In this document: in pieces, positions 1 through 5,284 of the stretch
Numbering within the stretch: position 1 is the stretch's first letter
How the letters are laid out: each line of letters opens with the position of its first letter
Assembly (NCBI GenBank): GCA_011523245.1
Contig: WTHG01000080.1
Span: forward strand, 2,296-7,579
Source: Verrucomicrobiales bacterium
Lineage (GTDB): Bacteria; Verrucomicrobiota; Verrucomicrobiia; Limisphaerales; UBA1100
Length of the DNA stretch: 5,284 bases
Reading direction: 5' to 3'
Made by a program: the position numbers and the translations under genes
The notes under the pieces: generated by a model
The model's input: the letters and a program-made list of their open reading frames with translations, nothing else
Database searches by the model: none
What the model was told of the DNA's origin: nothing

Positions 1-2178
1 CCTTTCCTGCCCAGCTACTGGCTCTCCAGTACGCTCACCAACTGGGTGGATGGCGCACGCACACTGGCGCAATTTTTCATCGGCGTACTTACAGCCAATG
101 TCCTGTTCTTCGGCTTCCTCGGATTCACCAGCACCGGCAAAACCTTTTACCAATCCCTATCCGCCACGCTCAGCCGGGGCAGTCTGGCCGGAGATTGGAG
201 CCAGGCCGTGTCCTTCGCCCCACGGCTGTGCGCGCAAATCATCCTGCTCGCGTGGTTCCTTCCCTTAGTAAATCTCAGCAGTATCAAGGATTTCTGGCAT
301 GGCGAATTCGCGCCTTTGGCCGAAAACTATGCGGCCCAGAAAAAATCTCCGGAAATCGCCTCCATTGATCTCGGCCGCTGGACCACGAACCAAGTAGCCC
401 AATTGGAACCCCGGCTGGTGCAGGATGGTTTGTACGCCTTGAAACCGAGCCTGCGCCTCCTCTATGAACGTAGTGCCTCCGGCGAGATGCAGCAATTGGG
501 GCCAGATTTGGAACATCTCATTAATGCCAATTTACGTTCCACCCTCTCCGGCTTGGACCTTGTCCGAGGCCGCAATCATCTTCGAGGCGCGGCCGCGGAG
601 TTTGCCGCCGAACAGGAAGCGGTGTTGATGCCTGATGCGCCCGCCATGCAGATGCAAGACTTACACAACACCCCGCGCCCCACTGTCCACACCAATCATC
701 TTTTGATTCCAGCCAGCGACACCCAACCCGAGTCCAATGCCACCTATCGACTATATTTTCGCCGCGAAGTGGAAAAGGTGGATGAAACCGACGAACTGAC
801 CGGCGACACAGTTATGGTGACCGATCACGGCAATTACTTTGAAGGCGCACTAAGCCGCGAAGATGCCAACCAATTGCGCCTCACCTTCACCAGCACCAAT
901 TTCAGTGAGCACATCCGCGGCCCCACCGCCCAGGAATTTTGGCAGCAACCCGACGCCGACCTGCCGGATACCGACCTCAACCATTGGCGGCTCACCAAGC
1001 TGGCCCCTGTGAACGAAGCCGCCGCGCCAGCCGATCAAACTATCTCGGCACTGGGCCCCATTTGGCTGGGGATCATTCCATTGCTCGCCGTGATCTCGTG
1101 GGTGCTGAATTCCCGCAGCGCCCATTTGCTGGCAGCTGGCGGCATTCTGGGAATGCTGTTCGTATTTCTCCTGCAATCCAACCAATGGCTTACTGCGTTC
1201 GGTGGCGAAGCCCCCTTGCAACGCCTCACAATGATTGGCACTGGCACCTGGATAATTCTGCTAACGGCTCTGGCACAAATCATTAGTGTGATCTGGCAAA
1301 CCTCGCTGACGGTCCGCTTTCAATCCTGGTATCGCGCGCAACAGGAAAAACGCAAGGCCTTCGATTACACGCCCGGTTTCCTGGATAGCGCCCTACAACG
1401 CGTGCCGTTGCTCTCGCCAGATATACGCGCCGTGTTGCTCAAGGATATCCGGATCTTCTGGCGCGACACAGCACAATGGGGCCAATCGCTCATCCTCTTT
1501 GGTATCCTCGGCATTTACATATTGAACCTCCGGTTTTTCACAGAGCAATTCACCACACTGTTTTCCGGTGGCCGGTTTGGTGGCGATTATTTTTCCAAGC
1601 TCGTCAGTTTCATGAACCTCGCCGCGTGTGCGCTGAATCTTGCCACGTTGACCACGCGTTTCGTCTACCCGCAATTTTCATTGGAGGGCAAACGCCTCTG
1701 GATCGTCGGCCTCTCCCCGCTCGGCTTGAACCGTGTGGTTGGTGTGAAGTTCATGCTCGCCACCGGCATTTCACTGGCGATTTCCATTCCGCTTATTTGG
1801 CTTTCGAGCAACATGCTGCATTTGCCGACGGCGCAAAAAATATTTTTCTGTGGCGGCATTTCCGTGATGGCCTTAGCCCTGAACGGCCTCGCCATGGGTA
1901 TGGGCGTGATGTACCCAAATCTTAAGGAGGATAACCCAAGCAAAATTGTCTCCGGCTTCGGCGGCACTTTTTGTTTGGTGGTGAGCTTTGTGTACATCGG
2001 CATGGCCGTGATGATGCTGGGCATCGGATCGCCCTTTGGATCGCCATGGCAAATTTTCGGACGCGCAGATGAAACCCAGCAGGCCCTTTACATCGGCATG
2101 TTCCTCGCCTTCTCACTGGGAGTCGGTCTCGGCCCGTTGGCTTATGGCCTTCAGCGGGCTCGGAATTATGAGCATTAA
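1..2178 (+). CDS. ABC-2-like exporter membrane subunit (putative ABC exporter permease), 5' end missing
   Basis: The frame is open from base 1 through the GTG at 46 to TAA at 2176-2178, giving at least 725 codons, so the true start lies left of the window. Residues below count from the GTG at 46. The sequence before it reads PFLPSYWLSSTLTNW, like the N-terminal part of this permease type. Hydrophobic segments lie near 7-27, 60-77, 336-353, 360-377, 398-419, 480-496, 520-540, 568-587, 600-622, 638-660 and 680-702. The C-terminal half carries LLKDIRIFWRD (464-474), YPQFSLEGKRLW (541-552) and YPNLKEDNPSK (623-633), which I associate with the putative ABC-transporter membrane family (ABC_tran_2 type). 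About 255 residues (80-335) are mostly polar and probably extracytoplasmic. There is no Walker A or ABC signature, so an ATPase partner must be encoded elsewhere, probably upstream. Substrate unknown. Membrane permease call is firm; family name moderately so. Confidence 0.8.
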   Translation, partial: PFLPSYWLSSTLTNWVDGARTLAQFFIGVLTANVLFFGFLGFTSTGKTFYQSLSATLSRGSLAGDWSQAVSFAPRLCAQIILLAWFLPLVNLSSIKDFWHGEFAPLAENYAAQKKSPEIASIDLGRWTTNQVAQLEPRLVQDGLYALKPSLRLLYERSASGEMQQLGPDLEHLINANLRSTLSGLDLVRGRNHLRGAAAEFAAEQEAVLMPDAPAMQMQDLHNTPRPTVHTNHLLIPASDTQPESNATYRLYFRREVEKVDETDELTGDTVMVTDHGNYFEGALSREDANQLRLTFTSTNFSEHIRGPTAQEFWQQPDADLPDTDLNHWRLTKLAPVNEAAAPADQTISALGPIWLGIIPLLAVISWVLNSRSAHLLAAGGILGMLFVFLLQSNQWLTAFGGEAPLQRLTMIGTGTWIILLTALAQIISVIWQTSLTVRFQSWYRAQQEKRKAFDYTPGFLDSALQRVPLLSPDIRAVLLKDIRIFWRDTAQWGQSLILFGILGIYILNLRFFTEQFTTLFSGGRFGGDYFSKLVSFMNLAACALNLATLTTRFVYPQFSLEGKRLWIVGLSPLGLNRVVGVKFMLATGISLAISIPLIWLSSNMLHLPTAQKIFFCGGISVMALALNGLAMGMGVMYPNLKEDNPSKIVSGFGGTFCLVVSFVYIGMAVMMLGIGSPFGSPWQIFGRADETQQALYIGMFLAFSLGVGLGPLAYGLQRARNYEH

Positions 2179-2200
2179 CCCCATCGGTTGGGGGCTTTTT
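2179..2200 (+). terminator. Probable Rho-independent terminator after the permease gene
   Basis: The sequence starts at the base after the permease TAA. CCCCA (2179-2183) pairs with TGGGG (2189-2193) around a 5-base loop TCGGT, and G-C then T5 (2196-2200) follows. The stem is only 5 bp but four of its pairs are G-C. An alternative pairing, AACC (2177-2180) with GGTT (2186-2189), is weaker. The position directly after a stop codon and before a separate promoter supports the call. The short stem keeps confidence moderate. Confidence 0.5.
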
Positions 2201-2222
2201 AAGAACACACCCCAACCTGTGC

Positions 2223-2251
2223 TTTACTTTTGCTGTTCGGCGTTTTAGCGT
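2223..2251 (+). promoter_or_regulatory. Candidate promoter for the coiled-coil gene pair (leaderless type)
   Basis: TTTACT (2223-2228, four of six matches to TTGACA) is followed after exactly 17 bases by TAGCGT (2246-2251), a TANNNT-type -10 hexamer. Only 7 bases separate the hexamer from the ATG at 2259, so a start 7-8 bases downstream would place the RNA 5' end at or next to the ATG. No Shine-Dalgarno sequence is present. A near-identical arrangement occurs at 3914-3942. Confidence 0.5.
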
Positions 2252-2258
2252 CCGACCC

Positions 2259-2900
2259 ATGGCTATGTTCGATGAGCCGGATTTACTGGAGGAGGATTTT
2301 CCCGTCACCACCAAGCGCACGACTGTGATGTCTGATGATCGGGAGGAATTGGATCACCAAGCCACTTCGCTACAAACGAAGCTGGCCGAGCTGAATCGCG
2401 CCCGCGAGAAGCTGGAACGCGAGAAGGCCACCGTGGAGGATTCGCGCCGACGCTTCTCGGAATTTCAAACCGGCCGAGAGGAGATGATGCATGAGCTGAC
2501 GCGCAGCCTCGGCCTCATGGAGGAAGCGCACATGGATACCCAGCGCGATGCCGAGCAAATGGCCCGCACCATTGAAGATTTGCGTGATGCCATGAGTAAG
2601 GTGGAAACCTTGGAGGAAGTGGACACGCACGACGAACAATGGAAGGTGCTGCTCACCCGCAATCTTACCACCATCGAAAACGCCCGTATGGAGTTGAATT
2701 CAGCCCGCCTGAAATGGACCCTACTCAACGGCGAAAGCGATGAGGAAGCCGGCGTGTTCTCAGCACCGGCCGCCACCGGTTCGGGCGGCATGTCCATGCC
2801 GCGGTCTTTCGGCCAAATGTGTCTTTGGGGATTGGCGCTTACTTGGCCCGTGTTATTGATTGGCGCCGGGATCCTCGCAGTCCTGTTGATGAAAGGTTAG
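2259..2900 (+). CDS. Coiled-coil protein with C-terminal membrane anchor, unknown function
   Basis: This gene encodes 213 residues that I do not recognise. The N-terminus is acidic (DEPDLLEEDF, 5-14). Residues 28-115 are rich in Glu, Arg, Lys, Gln and Leu with heptad-like spacing and hardly any proline, as in a long coiled coil. A second helical stretch follows at about 120-157. A flexible Ala/Gly/Ser stretch (about 166-180) leads to one hydrophobic helix, 186-211, ending in MKG. There is no N-terminal signal peptide, so the likely topology is a cytoplasmic coiled coil held to the inner membrane by its tail. The ATG at 2259 is chosen because a promoter-like hexamer ends 7 bases before it; ATG 2265 is an alternative. 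No ribosome binding site is visible. The next gene begins 6 bases after the stop and has the same overall architecture, so the two probably act together, for example as a scaffold or a partner of an envelope process. That role is inference. Confidence 0.85.
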   Translation: MAMFDEPDLLEEDFPVTTKRTTVMSDDREELDHQATSLQTKLAELNRAREKLEREKATVEDSRRRFSEFQTGREEMMHELTRSLGLMEEAHMDTQRDAEQMARTIEDLRDAMSKVETLEEVDTHDEQWKVLLTRNLTTIENARMELNSARLKWTLLNGESDEEAGVFSAPAATGSGGMSMPRSFGQMCLWGLALTWPVLLIGAGILAVLLMKG

Positions 2901-2906
2901 GGGTTC

Positions 2907-3389
2907 ATGGGGTGGTTTGGGGGCAAATCCGATGTGATGAAGTCGCGCGCGCGGGAATTGAATTCCCAAATCGAGCGGCTTGAACAGCAGATTTCAGATC
3001 TCGAACACGTTTCTACCTCCCGCAATGCCACGGAGATACGCATCACGCTGGAAGAAGCTTCACCCCTGCCAAAGGATCCGATCCTCTCGAACGATGCCAA
3101 ACCCGCCGACTTGTTCCCGCCTGAACCCGATTGTCCCGGTCTTTATAATGAACAGGGCGTGCGGAAGTTCGATCTGCATGGCTTGTGGCTGCGCCTGAAG
3201 AAGACGGACACCACACCGGAGCCGACGCCCAATGAGAAGCTGGTGACTTATCTTGCGGCCGGGCGCAACCACGGATACACCGCTCTGCGCAAAGAAACAC
3301 GTGTGGCACGCAACCGTTTTATTCTCCTCACGCTCGTGCTCATTATCGTGCTCTGGAGCATTCTCAGTCTGCTCATTCCACAGTTGTAA
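2907..3389 (+). CDS. Short coiled-coil protein with C-terminal membrane anchor, unknown function
   Basis: This gene encodes 160 residues that I do not recognise. The N-terminus MGWFGGKSD is followed by a short coiled coil (about 10-36, with NSQIERLEQQISDLE). A proline-rich, probably unstructured part (about 50-80) comes next, then a region with KFDLHGLWLRLKK (87-99) and EKLVTYLAAGRNHGYTALRKE (110-130). Residues 138-157 form one hydrophobic helix at the extreme C-terminus. The basic run RKETRVARNR just before it predicts that the bulk of the protein is cytoplasmic. The ATG lies 6 bases after the preceding stop, which indicates co-transcription and perhaps translational coupling. GAAAGG at 2891-2896 could serve as a weak ribosome binding site 10 bases away. 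The paired tail-anchored design with the upstream gene suggests the two form a complex at the membrane, which is inference. Confidence 0.82.
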   Translation: MGWFGGKSDVMKSRARELNSQIERLEQQISDLEHVSTSRNATEIRITLEEASPLPKDPILSNDAKPADLFPPEPDCPGLYNEQGVRKFDLHGLWLRLKKTDTTPEPTPNEKLVTYLAAGRNHGYTALRKETRVARNRFILLTLVLIIVLWSILSLLIPQL

Positions 3390-3397
3390 ACCGGTTT
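3388..3397. repeat. 10-bp perfect palindrome AAACCGGTTT
   Basis: AAACCGGTTT is its own reverse complement. It overlaps the TAA stop of the preceding gene and the first two bases of a TTGACT hexamer (3396-3401) upstream of the methyltransferase gene. The position would suit an operator, but 10-bp palindromes also occur by chance, and no second copy was seen in the window. Confidence 0.35.
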
Positions 3398-3428
3398 GAC
3401 TTGCGGCTCGTTGGTGGCGCGATAGCTT
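3396..3428 (+). promoter_or_regulatory. Candidate leaderless promoter for the methyltransferase gene
   Basis: TAGCTT (3423-3428), a TANNNT-type -10 hexamer, ends 6 bases before the GTG at 3435, so the RNA would begin at or within a base of the start codon. The best -35 match is TTGACT (3396-3401, five of six), but its spacing is a long 21 bases. TTGCGG (3401-3406) gives 16 bases with a poorer match. The -10 part is better supported than the -35 part. No Shine-Dalgarno sequence is present. Confidence 0.4.
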
Positions 3429-3434
3429 GGTCCC

Positions 3435-3917
3435 GTGAACTCCGCCCTGATTGAATCCGAGTTGGGACCGTTTCGCGCGCAGTTTACCGAAGCCGGCCTG
3501 GCGCGGCTTCAATTTCCCAAAGCCAAGGCGGACCCGCTGTCAGACGCCATCGATCCGCCCGCTAAGTGGCTGCACCAAACGACCTCAGCATTGCACACTA
3601 TGTTGCAGGGCAAAACCCCGCGCACGCTGCCGCCGCTGGATTTCTCTGCCGGCACGGCATTCCGGCAGGCGGTGTGGGATCTGCTACTAGCCATTCCCAG
3701 CGGTACGGTGCAAACCTATGGTGGTCTCGCCTTTCAGCTCAATCAAGCCAAGGCGGCGCGCGCTGTTGGAGGGGCATGCGGAGCCAACCCGATTCCAGTG
3801 ATTGTGCCCTGCCATCGAGTGGTTGGCGCTAACGGCAGTCTCACCGGCTTTTCCGGTGGCATGAAATGGAAGGTTCGCCTGCTGCGGATCGAAGGCATTG
3901 AGCTGCCGCTTCATTGA
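3435..3917 (+). CDS. ogt: Methylated-DNA--protein-cysteine S-methyltransferase (O6-alkylguanine-DNA alkyltransferase)
   Basis: This 160-residue suicide repair protein would move the alkyl group from O6-alkylguanine (and O4-alkylthymine) in DNA to its own cysteine, irreversibly. The active site IVPCHRVV has Cys126 and His127. By comparison with human MGMT, other expected residues are Tyr95 in TYGGLA (flipping-pocket tyrosine), Arg109 in ARAVGGACGANP (arginine finger), Asn118, Ser140 in TGFSGG and Glu153 in LRIEG. Residues 1-65 form the less conserved N-terminal domain, and 70-157 the DNA-binding methyltransferase domain. The length fits stand-alone Ogt/MGMT, and there is no Ada regulatory domain. 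The start is GTG: the in-frame TAG at 3423 lies four codons upstream, and the next ATG is far inside the gene. The symbol ogt is assigned by architecture; adaB-type naming would also be acceptable. The stop codon overlaps the -35 hexamer of the ileS promoter. Confidence 0.95.
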   Translation: MNSALIESELGPFRAQFTEAGLARLQFPKAKADPLSDAIDPPAKWLHQTTSALHTMLQGKTPRTLPPLDFSAGTAFRQAVWDLLLAIPSGTVQTYGGLAFQLNQAKAARAVGGACGANPIPVIVPCHRVVGANGSLTGFSGGMKWKVRLLRIEGIELPLH

Positions 3918-3942
3918 CACGCTACCGCGCGATTGATAGCGT
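3914..3942 (+). promoter_or_regulatory. Candidate promoter for ileS
   Basis: TTGACA (3914-3919) is a perfect -35 consensus and shares bases with the stop codon of the methyltransferase gene (TGA 3915-3917). Exactly 17 bases later comes TAGCGT (3937-3942), identical to the hexamer at 2246-2251. The ATG of ileS is 17 bases past the hexamer, so a short leader of about 10 bases is expected, with no Shine-Dalgarno sequence. The 4-bp inverted repeat CCCG (3944-3947)/CGGG (3955-3958) is too weak to call a regulatory hairpin. Confidence 0.6.
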
Positions 3943-3959
3943 CCCCGCCTTTGTCGGGC

Positions 3960-5284
3960 ATGAATTACAAAGACACGCTAAACCTGCCGCAGACTGGTTT
4001 CCCCATGAAAGCCGGTCTGGTGGAGCGTGAGCCGCAACGGCTCAAGCAATGGGATGCGGAGGATTTGCACGCCCGCATTCGAGACCGCCACGTACAGTCC
4101 AAAGAGACCTTCATACTGCATGACGGCCCGCCCTTCGCCAATGGCGATGTGCACATTGGCACGGCACTCAATAAAACGCTCAAGGATATCATCCTCAAGT
4201 TTCAAACCATGCGGGGCAAAAATGTGCCGTATGTGCCGGGCTGGGATTGTCACGGGTTGCCGATTGAATTCAAGGTGGTGCAGGAGCTTCGCAAGGCAGG
4301 CCGCGAGGATGCCACCCCGGCGGAGATCCGCCGCGAATGTGATGCCTACGCACGCAAGTTCATTGACCATCAACGCACGCAGTTCAAGCGCCTCGGCGTG
4401 TTTGGTGATTGGGACAATCCGTACCTGACTCTCGATAAAAAATACGAGGCCGATGAGCTGCGGCTGTTTGCGGACATCGTCGAGAAAGGCTTCGTGTACC
4501 GCGGCAAAAAGCCCGTGTACTGGAGCATCCCCTGCCGCACCGCGCTGGCCGAGGCGGAGGTGGAATATGCCGACCATGTCAGCCAAAGTGTGTTTGTGAA
4601 ATTTCCGGTGGCGGACGAGGACAACACGCACCTTATTATTTGGACCACCACCCCTTGGACGCTGCCTGCCAACCTCGCGGTGGCCTACAACTCGCGGTTC
4701 ACGTACAAAAAAGTGCGCGTCAATGGTGAGGCGTACATTGTTGAAAGCACGCTGCTGCCCAAGGTGGCCGAGACTTGCGGCTGGGAAAATGTAGAGGAGA
4801 TTGAATCGCTCCCCGGTGATGCCGTGGGCGCCCTGAAATATCGTCATCCGTTCATCAACAAAACCGCTCAGCTCTACGCCGGCGACACGTTTGTGGAAAA
4901 CAGCACGGGCACGGGATTCGTGCACGTTGCCCCCGGTCACGGTATGGACGATTATCACCTTGGCTGCGCGAACGACCTGCCCATTTACTGCCCGGTGGAT
5001 GATGACGGCAATTTTGCCCACACCGACGACCTACCGTTGGCAGAGCAAATGCCCGCTGACTTGCTCGGCAAATCCATCCTCGAAAAGAACGGCAAGAGCG
5101 AGGCCAACGAGGCCGTGCTGGAATTGCTGCGCGATAAGGCCGCGCTGGTGCATCAGGAGAATTACACGCACAGCTACCCGCACTGTTGGCGCAGCAAAAC
5201 GCCGGTGATTTTCCGCGGCATGGACCAGTGGTTCATCAACATCGACCACGACAATTTTCGCCAGCAGGCGCTGGACGCCATCGA
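3960..5284 (+). CDS. ileS: Isoleucyl-tRNA synthetase, N-terminal part (cut by the right window edge)
   Basis: This cytoplasmic class I enzyme activates isoleucine with ATP, charges tRNA-Ile and edits mischarged valine. The first 441 codons are present; bacterial homologues are usually about 900-1000 residues. The start MNYKDTLNLPQTGFPMKAGL is typical of bacterial IleRS. The Rossmann fold begins with FILHDGPPFANGDVHIG (51-67). The ATP signature reads HIGT (65-68) rather than HIGH. GWDCHGLPIE (94-103) is highly characteristic of IleRS. The CP1 editing domain shows WTTTPWTLPANLA (228-240) and GTGFVHVAPGHGMDDY (317-332), with the conserved aspartates at 330 and 331. CP1 ends towards HCWRSKTPVIFRGMDQWFI (408-426). 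KMSKS, the anticodon-binding domain and any zinc cysteines would lie beyond the edge. The ATG at 3960 was preferred over the in-frame TTG at 3951 because of the family N-terminus. No frameshift or internal stop was seen. Confidence 0.97.
   Translation, partial: MNYKDTLNLPQTGFPMKAGLVEREPQRLKQWDAEDLHARIRDRHVQSKETFILHDGPPFANGDVHIGTALNKTLKDIILKFQTMRGKNVPYVPGWDCHGLPIEFKVVQELRKAGREDATPAEIRRECDAYARKFIDHQRTQFKRLGVFGDWDNPYLTLDKKYEADELRLFADIVEKGFVYRGKKPVYWSIPCRTALAEAEVEYADHVSQSVFVKFPVADEDNTHLIIWTTTPWTLPANLAVAYNSRFTYKKVRVNGEAYIVESTLLPKVAETCGWENVEEIESLPGDAVGALKYRHPFINKTAQLYAGDTFVENSTGTGFVHVAPGHGMDDYHLGCANDLPIYCPVDDDGNFAHTDDLPLAEQMPADLLGKSILEKNGKSEANEAVLELLRDKAALVHQENYTHSYPHCWRSKTPVIFRGMDQWFINIDHDNFRQQALDAI

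Noticed and set aside
1476..1925. 149-codon plus-strand frame inside the permease gene
   Set aside because: The product is rich in His, Arg and Trp with no domain, while the permease frame over the same bases carries membrane helices and family motifs.
1922..2320. 132-codon minus-strand frame crossing the permease 3' end and the intergenic gap
   Set aside because: It is antisense to two genes and the terminator, its composition is Arg/Pro/Ser-rich, and no promoter or ribosome binding site was seen for it.
2899..2903. AGGGG considered as the ribosome binding site of the second coiled-coil gene
   Set aside because: It ends only 3 bases before the ATG, too close for normal Shine-Dalgarno function; GAAAGG at 2891-2896 or translational coupling is more plausible.
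2953..2967. Hyphenated palindrome GGGAATT-G-AATTCCC, preceded by a short CG run (2944-2953)
   Set aside because: It lies inside a coding region where the bases encode part of the coiled coil; there is a single copy and no sign of a regulatory role, so chance is the simplest reading.
3060..3512. 150-codon minus-strand frame spanning the second coiled-coil gene and the start of ogt
   Set aside because: It overlaps two supported plus-strand genes and the product has no recognisable motif.
3944..3958. CCCG/CGGG inverted repeat just before the ileS start, considered as an attenuator or T-box-like leader
   Set aside because: The stem is only 4 bp, the leader is at most a few tens of bases, and there is no T-box sequence or terminator before the ATG.
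3978..5021. 347-codon open frame on the minus strand
   Set aside because: It lies wholly antisense to ileS, whose plus-strand reading has unmistakable IleRS motifs throughout. The minus-strand product is a His/Arg/Val-rich shadow with no recognisable domain.

Overview
The window is gene-dense (about 55-60% GC by eye), and every gene lies on the plus strand with short gaps. The probable source is a Verrucomicrobiota or other PVC-group bacterium. This is an inference from the type of ABC-2-like permease, the absence of Shine-Dalgarno sequences before most starts, the IleRS sequence style and the two unfamiliar coiled-coil proteins. No marker in the window proves it.

Layout: (1) Positions 1-2178 hold the 3' part of a large ABC-exporter membrane subunit, open at the left edge and followed by a short hairpin plus T5 that looks like a Rho-independent terminator. 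(2) Positions 2259-3389 hold two adjacent genes, 6 bases apart. Each encodes a soluble coiled-coil protein with a single C-terminal membrane helix. I recognise neither; they look like a two-gene, tail-anchored membrane module. (3) Positions 3435-3917 hold a complete O6-methylguanine-DNA methyltransferase of the Ogt/MGMT type with an intact PCHRV active site. (4) Positions 3960-5284 hold the first 441 codons of isoleucyl-tRNA synthetase (ileS), cut by the right edge before the KMSKS loop.

The most interesting non-coding signal is a repeated promoter-like arrangement before three of the four starts in the window. A TAGCGT or TAGCTT hexamer (TANNNT type) sits upstream of each, with TTTACT or TTGACA exactly 17 bases further up in two cases. 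At 2259 and 3435 the hexamer ends only 7 and 6 bases before the start codon, so the transcript would begin at or within a base of the start codon, meaning leaderless mRNA. At 3435 the TAG of the hexamer is also the in-frame stop that leaves the GTG as the only sensible start.

The genes do not form one pathway. The permease, the coiled-coil pair, the DNA repair enzyme and ileS each seem to have their own promoter, apart from the coiled-coil pair, which is probably co-transcribed. No RNA genes, insertion sequences, CRISPR arrays or attachment sites were seen, and no stretch above 300 bases lacks a gene.
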